DNA from: Gracilibacillus oryzae
Lineage (GTDB): Bacteria > Bacillota > Bacilli > Bacillales > Amphibacillaceae
Reading direction: 5' to 3'
DNA length: 44,502 bases
Assembly: GCF_009498735.1 (NCBI RefSeq)
Contig: NZ_ML762450.1
Location: 1-44,502 of the forward strand
Part shown: positions 8,500 to 17,752 of the stretch, one piece after another
How the letters are laid out: each line of letters opens with the position of its first letter
Numbering within the stretch: the stretch's first letter is position 1
Notes under the pieces: model-generated
What the model saw: only the letters and a program-made list of their open reading frames with translations
Told to the model about the DNA's origin: nothing
Database searches by the model: none
Translations under genes and position numbers: made by a program

Positions 8500-8699
8500 C
8501 AAATGTCTGATTATTGTGTAATTATATTGTTCAGTCTAGTCCTTACCCCTTTCTTACCTTTTCCACTACTGTATTTCTTTCCCTAAATAACTACCAGTTT
8601 AACTATTTTTTTATAATTTATAGAATATTTTCTACCTTCAGAAATCCTGAAGAGATCTTCCACTTTTCTGTAAAAATATATTCCCTTCCATTCGCAACC

Positions 8700-10937
8700 T
8701 TACAAAGCAGTGTCAACTCTTCTTTTCCGAAATTGACTTGGAGTAATGCCAACTTCTTTCTTAAATTTCCTCGTGAAATTCGCAACATCGTGATAGCCAA
8801 TTCGCTTTACGATCTCCTTAATTGGTAAAGAGGAGTCTAATAAGAGCCGCTGGCATGCTTTCATTCTCATATCCCAGATAATCTGGGTGAATGTGTAGCC
8901 TGTTTGTTCTTTTATGAAACGGCTGGCATAAGGCACAGATAAGTTTAAATAGACAGAAAGCTTTTCCAGACTCAAATCAGGGTTATTAAATTCTTTTTGT
9001 AAGTACTCCATTAACTGGTGACTTAACATATGGTGGCTGTTACGTTTTTTCTGATTTATTTCTTTACAGACAGAGACAGCAATTTGATCAAGCATCTGTT
9101 GCAGCTCATCAATTGATTGGAATGTGAAAAGCTGTTTAACAGATGTAACATCATACAGGATATTATGTTCTGCTATCACTTTCAACATTGTATTGATTAA
9201 ATCGTATGCCATTGCCCTTGTCATATCAATAGATGCTTGAATAGAGATAATATATTTGATAATATCCGTTATTGTTTCATCTGCAACGATATAATCTCCT
9301 TCTTTCAAACTTTGCGATAGCTTTACTTGCAAATTCATCGGAAACCATGTTGCGGAATTGTTTTGCTTGGCGATCTTTTCAAAATAAATACAGCTGCCTT
9401 GATTCGTGATCCGTGCATATTCCATTGCAGCTTTTGCTTCCACAAAGGAACGGTTTACCTTATCCACTCCATTGTAGAGTTGACCGACGCCAATAGAGAT
9501 CCTTGTGTTGCTTGGAATTTCTGCTTTTTTCGTGAGAGCATCAACATAATGCTGTTGATCCTTCTCATCTTCTAAACTGACGATATAACAATAACTGTTA
9601 TTGTCAGGAAGCTCCAGGCCATAACTGACTACATCTTTATCCATTTCCTCTTGCGCATAAAGTATCGAATCCGCATTTTCTCCAGATTGGGAAACCAGTA
9701 CAACAAAAATATAGTTACCTGGAAAAACCACACCAACATCAGCTAACATTGATGTTAATTCATGTTTATTTTCATTTTCTATTTTGCCTGTCAGCAACTG
9801 TGACAACAGCTGATCTTTTACATATGGAGCCTGGTATGCCACTTTGGTGTGCAGCTTTTCCGTTTTGTCTGACATAAACAAAATAGACTCACGTAAACTG
9901 GTAAGTTCATCTCCTGCATGTTTACCCAGCTGACTGGAATGGATGAGGTGTCTTGATTTTAATAGATTCACCAAGTTCTTCAAAGGCATATATTGATGTC
10001 TTGTGACAATCGTGATAATAATAAGTCCTGCAATTGCAATCGTTACTAGAATGTAAACAATTGTTTTCTGTAAGTGATTCAGCTGCTCAAAAAACTGATT
10101 TGTCGGTATAGCGGTAATAAAACTCCATCCCGTTAAATCGGAACGAATAGAAATAATAGAGTAATTTTCCCCACCGATACTTTTATGAATAACTTCCTGT
10201 TCTTTGTCAGCCAATTGCCTTATTTCTGCCGGAGAAACCGGGAAACTATCATTTGGTGATGCAACTGAATTTCCGTTATGATCAAAAATATAATTTGCCC
10301 CATCAAAATCTCCCAGCACCTGATCTACCAGGTGATGATAAGACTTTTCTCTAAGAAGGAAAACTACCTTTCTTCCATTGAAATGCCCGCCCCCTGAAGC
10401 GATAGGATAGATGTAGGAAACAACCTGCTCACCAGAAGAAAGCCGATATTTTTCGAAAACTGGCACATTACTTTTTTGTACAGCCATTCTAAACTGATTT
10501 ACAGCATCTTCTTTTATGTCGAATGTTTTTTGTGCATATGTGTCAAAAGCAGCTGTTCCTCTCGATGTATAAATATAGGGATGATCGTCGATATAGATAA
10601 ATAACCCATCAATATTAGAATTATTCGTATCATATTTGGATAATTGCTGAATCGCTAATTTGCTTTCATAAGGCTGCTGCAGCTTGAATGCCGACATTTT
10701 ATTGTCATTCGCAATATTTGTCGCAATGCTTTGCATATCCTTTATTCTCGTATCAGAAATATCTTTCACTTGTTCCAGTTTACTGAGATTGGATGTGATA
10801 ATTTCTTCTTCTATTATAGTTGTGGCTTCATTGGAAACAAAATAACTAATAAAAATAAATGGAATAAAAAAGATAATAAAATAAGATAGAAAGTACTTAT
10901 AAAACAATTGTGTCCTTTCTTGCAGCAGTGAGCGCAT
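8700..10937 (-). CDS. membrane-bound AraC-family regulator with extracellular Cache-like sensor
   Basis: A 745-residue one-component regulator: transmembrane helix about 15-37, an extracellular dCache-like sensor to about 290, a second helix about 291-313, a long cytoplasmic linker, and a C-terminal AraC DNA-binding domain of about 100 residues (LSLEKLSVYLNLSVPYASRF, then IGYHDVANFTRKFKKEVGIT). This architecture (YtdP/YesS-like) usually controls nearby carbohydrate transport genes. Here the nearest transport gene is the divergent solute-binding lipoprotein at 12179, with the EEP gene between. The ligand is unknown; control of the lipoprotein gene is inference. The ribosome binding site is weak. 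Confidence 0.88.
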   Translation of the reverse strand: MRSLLQERTQLFYKYFLSYFIIFFIPFIFISYFVSNEATTIIEEEIITSNLSKLEQVKDISDTRIKDMQSIATNIANDNKMSAFKLQQPYESKLAIQQLSKYDTNNSNIDGLFIYIDDHPYIYTSRGTAAFDTYAQKTFDIKEDAVNQFRMAVQKSNVPVFEKYRLSSGEQVVSYIYPIASGGGHFNGRKVVFLLREKSYHHLVDQVLGDFDGANYIFDHNGNSVASPNDSFPVSPAEIRQLADKEQEVIHKSIGGENYSIISIRSDLTGWSFITAIPTNQFFEQLNHLQKTIVYILVTIAIAGLIIITIVTRHQYMPLKNLVNLLKSRHLIHSSQLGKHAGDELTSLRESILFMSDKTEKLHTKVAYQAPYVKDQLLSQLLTGKIENENKHELTSMLADVGVVFPGNYIFVVLVSQSGENADSILYAQEEMDKDVVSYGLELPDNNSYCYIVSLEDEKDQQHYVDALTKKAEIPSNTRISIGVGQLYNGVDKVNRSFVEAKAAMEYARITNQGSCIYFEKIAKQNNSATWFPMNLQVKLSQSLKEGDYIVADETITDIIKYIISIQASIDMTRAMAYDLINTMLKVIAEHNILYDVTSVKQLFTFQSIDELQQMLDQIAVSVCKEINQKKRNSHHMLSHQLMEYLQKEFNNPDLSLEKLSVYLNLSVPYASRFIKEQTGYTFTQIIWDMRMKACQRLLLDSSLPIKEIVKRIGYHDVANFTRKFKKEVGITPSQFRKRRVDTAL

Positions 10938-11036
10938 GTTAATTCCCGCCTTGTTACTATGTATTTTATGGATTTACATTTGAAAATGATAGATTCTTAC
11001 CTTTGCCAAGAATTGCCGGCATTCTGATAATTTTCT

Positions 11037-11756
11037 TCAGCTGGTATGTTCTATTTTATAAACAGCCAAGATTGGCAAATGGTCAGACGACACTGTATCG
11101 ATAACCGCTCTCCCTATACAATCCAGCTCGGTTGAATGGCACAAATAATCAATCCGCTTTTGCGGTGAACTTGTTGGAAAGGTTAGTGCACTGGAATCTT
11201 GAAAACTATCCAACAGGTTGCTCTGTTTCAGATACATTTGTAATGTTTCATCAGTTGGCAGTACATTGAAGTCACCAGCTAAGATCACCGGCCCAGACAT
11301 AGGAAGCAGTATCTGCGAGATTTTCTCGAATTGCAATTCCCTTTCTTCCTTATCCAGCCCCAAATGTGTATTGAAAATATGAACAGATGATTCTCCAAGC
11401 TTTATTTCTGCATATAACAATCCTCTTGGTTCATTTCCTAAGTCAGGCAGAGGATAATTTTCATAGTAAACGATCGGATGTTTAGTTAAGATTGCATTAC
11501 CAAACTTTCTATTTTCGCTTCTTCCCTCTATTGGTGGAAGATCGATATTTGCTCCAAACCGGTATGTCATCTGAAGTAATTCCCCTAGTTTCTTTATTTG
11601 ATTTTGCCATTCACTTCTGTTCCCAAAATGACAATCAACCTCTTGAAGTGCAATAATATCTGCATCAGCACGTTTGATTGCTTCAGCAATATTTTCCAGC
11701 TCCAGACTACCACTCTCATCTGCTCCATGATGGATATTAAAGGACAATATTCTCAT
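11037..11756 (-). CDS. endonuclease/exonuclease/phosphatase (EEP) family hydrolase
   Basis: A 239-residue metal-dependent phosphoesterase. Family marks in order: MRILSFNIHHG at the N terminus, ADIIALQEVD with the metal-binding Glu, FNTHLGL, ILAGDFNVLP, and SDHLPILAVY at the C terminus. No signal peptide, so cytoplasmic. The start ATG has GGAGGG five bases upstream. It lies about 100 bp upstream of the AraC regulator on the same strand and may share its transcript. The natural substrate could be nucleic acid, an inositol phosphate or another phosphodiester; it cannot be chosen from sequence. Confidence 0.88.
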   Translation of the reverse strand: MRILSFNIHHGADESGSLELENIAEAIKRADADIIALQEVDCHFGNRSEWQNQIKKLGELLQMTYRFGANIDLPPIEGRSENRKFGNAILTKHPIVYYENYPLPDLGNEPRGLLYAEIKLGESSVHIFNTHLGLDKEERELQFEKISQILLPMSGPVILAGDFNVLPTDETLQMYLKQSNLLDSFQDSSALTFPTSSPQKRIDYLCHSTELDCIGRAVIDTVSSDHLPILAVYKIEHTS

Positions 11757-12178
11757 TAAAACCCTCCGTTCTGTTTTCCCTTAGTGCTAAACACCCTGAT
11801 AAGTTTCGCAAATGATCAGTGGAGCAAAAATCCCCCTCTGATCAAAGGCTCACTTTATTTTTTCATTATATCTGATCCAATAATTAGAATTGTTAACAGA
11901 ATGTAAAAAAATATTAATAAATACATCCTCTTTTCTTTTTTTGCAGATAGAAAAAATAATAGAAGGTGAAGCTCCTCCAGCCTTCAGCTGTTGCATTGTC
12001 CAGTTAACATCTAATTAACATATTAAGAAATACATACTGGCTAAAGACTACATATAGAAATGAAATATGCTCGTGTGATAGAAATAGGATACCGCCATTT
12101 GTCGAATGAAGGGTTCAAAAAACTATCTTGAACAAACCATTAGACAATCTGCCATGGCGTTATAACAAGGGAGGTTAA
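11757..12178. other. divergent intergenic region
   Basis: This 422-bp region separates the leftward EEP/AraC genes from the rightward solute-binding gene. It must hold both promoters, but no clear hexamer pair was found. An imperfect dyad near 11962-11993 (GAAGGTGAAGCT facing AGCCTTCAGC) could be an operator or the stem of an old terminator. GGGAGG precedes the GTG start at 12179. Confidence 0.4.
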
Positions 12179-13795
12179 GTGAAAGTGAAAAAATGGTTAC
12201 TGGTTTTTGTTATTGCTGCGCTTTGTTTTATGGCAGCATGTAGTAATGAAGGGAACGCAAAAGAAGATGAAAAAGAAGAATCCAATACGACAGCCAATAT
12301 AAACGAAACAGGCATGCCGATTGTGAATGAACCAATTACATTGCAATTTATGGCTCGTAAATCACTTGCTGAAGATAATGGAGATGTTCTGATCTGGAAA
12401 GAATACAGCAAGATGACCGGAATCAATGTAGAGTGGGAAATCGTTCCAAGATCCGGAATCGATGAAAAAAGAAATCTTGCCCTTGCCAGTGGGGATATTC
12501 CCGATGTGTTCTACCAAGCACATATGCCAAACACAGATTTATTAAAATACGGCAAGCAAGGCGTTTTTTTACCATTAAATGATTTGATTGATGAGCATAT
12601 GCCGAATTTAAGCAATCTGTTAAACGAGTATCCTGAGATTAAGAAGGGTATCACTTTCCCTGATGGAAACATCTACTCTCTTCCAATGATTTATGACCCT
12701 GAATTCACTTCCGTTATTGTTGGTCATAAGCTATGGGTAAGACAAGACTGGCTAGAAAAGTTGAATATGGAACAACCACAGACAACAGAAGAATTTTATC
12801 AATATTTAAAAGCAGTGAAAGAAACAGATTTGAACGGGAACGGCAAGCAGGATGAAGTTCCATATGGTGCTACACAAGTTTCCGGGCTTATGGCATGGTT
12901 AAAAGGTGCATATGGTGTCGGAAACAGAGGTGGAAATCATCCATTTATCGATATGGATCCAGATACCAATGAATTACGTTTTTATCCTACTACAGATGAA
13001 TACCTGGAAATGCTCAAGTATATGCACCGATTATTTGATGAAGGACTCATTCAGGAAAATATTTTTACAATCGAAGGGAATCAGGTTCAGGCAACAGGTG
13101 CAGAAGGCTTGTATGGAAGTACTGTGACAACAAGCCCTGAAACACTATGGGGAGAAGCAGGCAAAAATTATGTCGGGATGACTCCTCTAGAAGGACCAGC
13201 TGGTTTAAGATCTTATCATAATATGCGCTCACCTCTAGGCCAAATGGGGAACTTTGTTATAACAAATAAAAATCAGCACCCTGAAGCAACAGTCAGATGG
13301 ATGGACCATTTCTACGGTGATGAAGGAACAAAAATGTTCTTTATGGGAATTGAAGGAGAGACTTACACAGAGAATGAGGATGGATCTGTGGAATATGTAG
13401 ATAAGATTAAAAACCCTGAAGAAGGGATCACTTTCGAGCAGGCACTGGGCGATTATGTAACATGGTTAGGCGGTGGATATCCTGGAGTTGTGAAAGAAAA
13501 ATACTTCCAGGGTGCAGAAACATTGCCATCTTCCTTAGAAGCAACGAAGAAAATCGAACCATATATGATCGATGAAGTGTGGCCACTATTTACTTACACG
13601 AGAGAAGAAAATCAGAAAATCGCTTCATTCGGAGCAGATATCGAGAAATATGTTAATGAAATGAGAGACAAATTTATCACAGGCGCCGCTTCATTCTCCG
13701 AGTGGGAAGAATATGTACAAAATATCGAACAAATGAACTTGAAAGAATATATGGAAATTCAGCAGGCAGCTTATGAGCGATACAGCGCAAACTAG
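12179..13795 (+). CDS. extracellular solute-binding lipoprotein (LipO/YtcQ type)
   Basis: A 538-residue secreted lipoprotein that would capture an oligosaccharide for an ABC importer. The signal peptide ends in lipobox FMAAC (Cys21). The large family-1 binding fold follows, with QFMARKSLAEDNGDV and an EF-hand-like loop (TDLNGNGKQDEVPYG) as in LipO/YtcQ proteins of uronic acid or glycan systems. The start is GTG at 12179 after GGGAGG; a second GTG two codons later is possible. No permease genes adjoin it, so it must share permeases encoded elsewhere or act as a sensor. The divergent Cache/AraC regulator is its most likely controller. A terminator follows. Confidence 0.9.
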   Translation: MKVKKWLLVFVIAALCFMAACSNEGNAKEDEKEESNTTANINETGMPIVNEPITLQFMARKSLAEDNGDVLIWKEYSKMTGINVEWEIVPRSGIDEKRNLALASGDIPDVFYQAHMPNTDLLKYGKQGVFLPLNDLIDEHMPNLSNLLNEYPEIKKGITFPDGNIYSLPMIYDPEFTSVIVGHKLWVRQDWLEKLNMEQPQTTEEFYQYLKAVKETDLNGNGKQDEVPYGATQVSGLMAWLKGAYGVGNRGGNHPFIDMDPDTNELRFYPTTDEYLEMLKYMHRLFDEGLIQENIFTIEGNQVQATGAEGLYGSTVTTSPETLWGEAGKNYVGMTPLEGPAGLRSYHNMRSPLGQMGNFVITNKNQHPEATVRWMDHFYGDEGTKMFFMGIEGETYTENEDGSVEYVDKIKNPEEGITFEQALGDYVTWLGGGYPGVVKEKYFQGAETLPSSLEATKKIEPYMIDEVWPLFTYTREENQKIASFGADIEKYVNEMRDKFITGAASFSEWEEYVQNIEQMNLKEYMEIQQAAYERYSAN

Positions 13796-13807
13796 AGAGT
13801 AATTACC

Positions 13808-13831
13808 GGGGAATCATTTTATTGATTCCTC
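13808..13831 (+). terminator. rho-independent terminator of the solute-binding gene
   Basis: The stem GGGGAATCA / TGATTCCTC has a 6-base loop and is followed by TTCTTTTTT, 13 bases after the stop codon. Between it and the YjfF-like gene the 329-bp gap otherwise holds only a second hairpin near 14000. Confidence 0.85.
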
Positions 13832-13993
13832 TTCTTTTTTACCCTGGTATAAGGGTTTTTATGTTCATAATAAGAATGACATAGTAAGCAAAGACCACAT
13901 ATTTAGATGATATTGATAGATGGTGAATGAATGGACAGAGTTTGAGGCAGGTTTTGATTTAGTGATAAGATATTCACCTGCATAAGATTGGGA

Positions 13994-14024
13994 TGGGAAC
14001 AAACATTTACTTTGCTTGTTCCCA
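13994..14024. terminator. hairpin between convergent transcription units
   Basis: A perfect 9-bp stem TGGGAACAA (13994-14002) / TTGTTCCCA (14016-14024) with a 13-base loop. It lies about 100 bp past the end of the leftward ABC transporter operon and may terminate it. The T-tract is poor, so the assignment is tentative. Confidence 0.45.
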
Positions 14025-14124
14025 TTGTCTTATATTATTTGACAGATCCACTTACTAATCCTTCACTACACAGGTTCTCCTAAAATTCACAGTTATTTTA
14101 ACCTCTATTCCCACAATCTCCTCG

Positions 14125-15111
14125 TCATCCGTTAGCATGCTTTTTCTCACTTCTCCATACAATCACCCGTTGTAAAACAATAAATAATAATAATAATGCG
14201 CCAATGGCAATTTTTGTCCACCAAGAGCTAAGGGTGCCTTCAAATACAATAATTGTTTGGATTATGCCAAGAATAAGCACGCCTACTACACTTCCCGCTA
14301 CATAACCCGCGCCTCCAGTTAAAAGGGTACCTCCGATGACAACTGCTGCGATCGTATCCAGTTCCATCCCATTTGCATGCAAACCATAACCTGAAAGCAT
14401 ATAGAAGGTAAAAATTAAACCTGCTAAGGAGGCACAGAATCCGCTCAGGGTATAAATCAGTATTTTCGTTCGTGCAACAGGTAGACCCATCAACATTGCT
14501 GATTGTTCACTTCCCCCAATAGCATAAACATTCCTGCCAAATTTAGTAAAATGAGCTACGAACATGGCAATAAAAACAACAATAAGAGCAATTACCACAC
14601 TAATCGAAATAAAGTTTCCACCTGGAACAGGAATCTGGGAGTTTGCCATAAAGTTAAAGAATGGATGATCAATAGCAATTGTTTCCACACTAATCATATA
14701 ACTAAGTCCACGGGCTAAAAACATACCTGCTAATGTGACAATGAATGGCTGTAAATTGTAAAAATGAATTAAAGCACCCTGAATAACACCCAGAACAGTA
14801 CCTACCAACAAACTGATTGGTACGACGATAAATGGGGATAATTGTGCCTCCATTGTTAAACTTGCCGTTACCATACTTGTTAACGCGATCACTGATCCAA
14901 CTGACAGGTCAATCCCCCCAGATACTATAACGAACGTCATCCCTACTGCTATCACAATAAGAAAAGCATTATTAATAAATAAGTTGAGAAAAACCTGTGT
15001 GGAAAAGAAGCCTGTATAGCGCAAAGAACCAAAGCTGAACATGAGAACAAACAGGGAAATGGTTGCAACTAACGGAAGCTGTTTATAATCTAATGATAAT
15101 CGATTAATCAT
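14125..15111 (-). CDS. yjfF: sugar ABC transporter permease, YjfF type
   Basis: A 328-residue inner-membrane permease of the ribose/galactofuranose (BPD_transp_2) family with about 8-10 transmembrane helices. The signature GMTFVIVSGGIDLSVGSVIA is present, as are VTLAGMFLARG and GAGYVAGSVVGVLILGIIQT. The start overlaps the stop of the preceding permease as ATGA, so the two are translationally coupled. Two different permeases with one ATPase and a YtfQ-like binding protein reproduce the E. coli ytfQRT-yjfF galactofuranose importer. The symbol is by family; the sugar could be another furanose or pentose. Confidence 0.88.
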   Translation of the reverse strand: MINRLSLDYKQLPLVATISLFVLMFSFGSLRYTGFFSTQVFLNLFINNAFLIVIAVGMTFVIVSGGIDLSVGSVIALTSMVTASLTMEAQLSPFIVVPISLLVGTVLGVIQGALIHFYNLQPFIVTLAGMFLARGLSYMISVETIAIDHPFFNFMANSQIPVPGGNFISISVVIALIVVFIAMFVAHFTKFGRNVYAIGGSEQSAMLMGLPVARTKILIYTLSGFCASLAGLIFTFYMLSGYGLHANGMELDTIAAVVIGGTLLTGGAGYVAGSVVGVLILGIIQTIIVFEGTLSSWWTKIAIGALLLLFIVLQRVIVWRSEKKHANG

Positions 15112-16151
15112 GATAATGTCACACCCTCTCTGCCTTTTTGTTCTCCTGTTGGCTTAACTTTACCAATGCCAAATACTTTTCGGCGAAACTCTGCAGATTG
15201 CAATAAACAAACAACCAGCACTACTAGCGCTTTTACAACCAGATTGGTTTCTGCAGGAACACCGATTGAATAAATTGTCGTTGTTAAGCTTTGGATAATC
15301 AGTGCACCAATAACCGTACCCATAAGATAGAATCGGCCACCCATTAATGAAGTACCGCCAATAACTACAGCTAGAATGGCATCAAGTTCAAACCATAACC
15401 CAGCATTATTACCGTCAGCACTCATAACATTGGATGATAAAATCAAGCCGGCAACTCCTGCGCATAATCCGGAAAACATATAGACCATTAACATAATATT
15501 TTTCGAATTGATCCCTGCTAACCGGCTTGCATCAGCATTTGATCCAACCGATTCGATAAAAAGCCCAAGTGCTGTTTTCCTCGTTAACAAAACAGCCATA
15601 AGAAAAACAAATGCTACAATAAAAACAGAGAAAGGCAATGTCAATAAATAACCACCACCAATAAAAGAATACGGCTCATAATATACTGTTGTAATTTGCC
15701 CACCTGTAATCAACTGGGCAATTCCTCTTCCAGCCACCATTAATATTAAAGTTGCCACAATCGGCTGGACACCAACTCTTGACACAAGCAGACCATTCCA
15801 GCCTCCCACTACTAAACAAATTATTAGCGAAAGACCAATCGCCATCCATAATGGCCCTGATCCTTCACTAGCAGTATCAGCTACTGTCATCGCACCTATT
15901 GCCCCAGACATAGCAATGATCGAACCTACACTTAAATCAATTCCTTTTGTTGCTATAACTAAAGTCATTCCAATTGATATCAAGATTAATGGTGCCCCGC
16001 GATTTAAAATATCAATCAAACTTCCTGTTAAATGACCATTGCGCAATTCTATCGAAAAGAAACTACGGTCAAAAAATAAATTAATGACAAGAATAAGTAT
16101 TAATACAATAATTGGCCAAAATAGTTTTGTTTTCATCATTCCTTTCAACAT
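15108..16151 (-). CDS. ytfT: sugar ABC transporter permease, YtfT type
   Basis: A 347-residue permease of the same family, partner of the YjfF-like protein in a heterodimeric channel. GMTLVIATKGIDLSVGSIIA and GGTSLMGGRFYLMGTVIGAL are the family signatures, within about ten hydrophobic segments. Its start is two bases past the ATPase stop and AGGAGGG overlaps the end of the ATPase gene. Its own stop overlaps the next permease by 4 bp. The C terminus is basic and polar (KVKPTGEQKGREG). Assignment by gene order and similarity to ytfQRT-yjfF. Confidence 0.88.
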   Translation of the reverse strand: MLKGMMKTKLFWPIIVLILILVINLFFDRSFFSIELRNGHLTGSLIDILNRGAPLILISIGMTLVIATKGIDLSVGSIIAMSGAIGAMTVADTASEGSGPLWMAIGLSLIICLVVGGWNGLLVSRVGVQPIVATLILMVAGRGIAQLITGGQITTVYYEPYSFIGGGYLLTLPFSVFIVAFVFLMAVLLTRKTALGLFIESVGSNADASRLAGINSKNIMLMVYMFSGLCAGVAGLILSSNVMSADGNNAGLWFELDAILAVVIGGTSLMGGRFYLMGTVIGALIIQSLTTTIYSIGVPAETNLVVKALVVLVVCLLQSAEFRRKVFGIGKVKPTGEQKGREGVTLS

Positions 16152-16152
16152 T

Positions 16153-17670
16153 TCACATCCCTCCTGCCATCTCTTTCATTAAGTCCTGTTGCGTTAATTC
16201 ACGATCATTATCAAACTCCTGCACTTTCTTTCGATCCCGAAGTACTGCTATTCTGTCACATGTTCTCAATATCTCCTCAATCTCAGATGAAATGAATAAA
16301 ATTGACTTATTTTCTTTACTCAAATGTGTCATTAATTTCATAATTTCTGTTTTTGCCCCAATATCAATTCCGCGAGTTGGTTCATCCAAAATCAACAAAT
16401 CAGGATTAGTGACAAGCCATCTTGCAAGCATTACTTTTTGCTGATTGCCGCCACTAAGATTCTTAATTAATTGTTCTGGATTAGCTGGTCTGATATTTAA
16501 CAATTGAATATATTCTTCTGCAATCTTCATTTGCTTTGCTCTTGATAGATAACGAAACCAGCCATAAACACTTTGGATCGCCAGAATCATATTCTCTCTA
16601 ACCGTTAATTCTGGAATGATCCCTTCTGTTTTTCGATTTTCCGAACAAAAACCTATCTTATTGAGAATCGCACTTCTTGGTGTGGTAAAGTGAACATCCT
16701 TCCCGTTTATTGTCATTTTTCCTTTATCTGCTTTATCTGCACCAAACAAAACACGTGCCATCTCTGTTCGGCCAGAACCTAATAATCCTGCCAGACCATA
16801 GATTTCTCCTTTGCGCAATTCCAGATCAAATGGACTAATCTTCCCATTTAACCCAACCTCGTTAGCTTGGAGCATGGATTCTAAAGTATCTGACTGACTT
16901 ATATCTGTAGTTTTAGAAGAGATGGCTTCCAATTCAGCTAAATCTTTGCCTATCATTTTGGAAACAAGCTCCATCCGGTCGATTGCTTCTGTTTTATATT
17001 CACCGATCCACTCACCATTCCGTAATACAGTTAAGCGATCCGTAATTTCATAGATTTGATCTAAAAAGTGGCTAACAAAGACAATGGCAAGTCCGTCTTT
17101 TTTCAATTGTCTCATCACAGCAAAAAGCTGCTGAACTTCATCACGGTCCAAACTGGATGTTGGCTCATCTAAGATTAGAATTTTAGCAGATACATTAAGC
17201 GCACGTGCAATTGCAACCATCTGTTGAATTGCTACTGAATAGGAAGATAACAGCTTTGTCACGTCAATATTAAGCTGTAATCTTTCTAATAATTTCTCTG
17301 CATGCTGGTTCATCTCTTTCCATGCCAGTCTGCCGTATTTCTTTATTTCCCTTCCAATAAAAATATTTTCCGTTACAGAAAGGTTGCTGCAAAGATTCAC
17401 TTCCTGATACACTGTGCTTATTCCAAGCTCCTGTGCCTTTAACGGGCTATTAATCGAAACCTGCTTCCCTTCAAGGGTAACGGTTCCTTGATCAATCGAG
17501 TACACACCTGTTAATACTTTAATTAACGTTGATTTACCTGCACCGTTTTCCCCCATTAGTGCATGAACTTCACCAGGATAGAGTGATAATTGCACATCAG
17601 AAAGAGCTTTCACACCTGGAAATTCTTTTACGATATTTTTCATTTCTAATTTCGCTAGCTGCTGAGCCAA
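16153..17670 (-). CDS. ytfR: sugar ABC transporter ATPase, duplicated (YtfR type)
   Basis: A 505-residue ATPase made of two ABC cassettes, as in RbsA/MglA/YtfR. The first cassette has Walker A GENGAGKST and Walker B ILDEPTSSLD, with a degenerate signature (SYSVAIQQM). The second has a shortened Walker A (GLLGSGRTE), the signature LSGGNQQK and Walker B ILDEPTRGID. It energises import through the YtfT/YjfF-type channel. The start is TTG at 17670 with GGGAGG eight bases upstream. An 82-bp gap with a hairpin separates it from the binding-protein gene. Confidence 0.92.
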   Translation of the reverse strand: MAQQLAKLEMKNIVKEFPGVKALSDVQLSLYPGEVHALMGENGAGKSTLIKVLTGVYSIDQGTVTLEGKQVSINSPLKAQELGISTVYQEVNLCSNLSVTENIFIGREIKKYGRLAWKEMNQHAEKLLERLQLNIDVTKLLSSYSVAIQQMVAIARALNVSAKILILDEPTSSLDRDEVQQLFAVMRQLKKDGLAIVFVSHFLDQIYEITDRLTVLRNGEWIGEYKTEAIDRMELVSKMIGKDLAELEAISSKTTDISQSDTLESMLQANEVGLNGKISPFDLELRKGEIYGLAGLLGSGRTEMARVLFGADKADKGKMTINGKDVHFTTPRSAILNKIGFCSENRKTEGIIPELTVRENMILAIQSVYGWFRYLSRAKQMKIAEEYIQLLNIRPANPEQLIKNLSGGNQQKVMLARWLVTNPDLLILDEPTRGIDIGAKTEIMKLMTHLSKENKSILFISSEIEEILRTCDRIAVLRDRKKVQEFDNDRELTQQDLMKEMAGGM

Positions 17671-17693
17671 TTTGTCTGCCTCCCTCTCAAATC

Positions 17694-17732
17694 AGTAAGC
17701 CTAAAGCAAATCAGCATTGCTGTAGGCTACTT
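17694..17732 (-). other. intercistronic hairpin after the binding-protein gene
   Basis: On the minus strand AGTAGCCTA pairs with TAGGCTTACT (one bulge). No T-tract follows. In ABC operons such stems commonly protect the binding-protein mRNA so that it is made in excess over the membrane parts; that role is inferred here. Confidence 0.5.
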
Positions 17733-17752
17733 CATTGCATTATGGTTATTTT

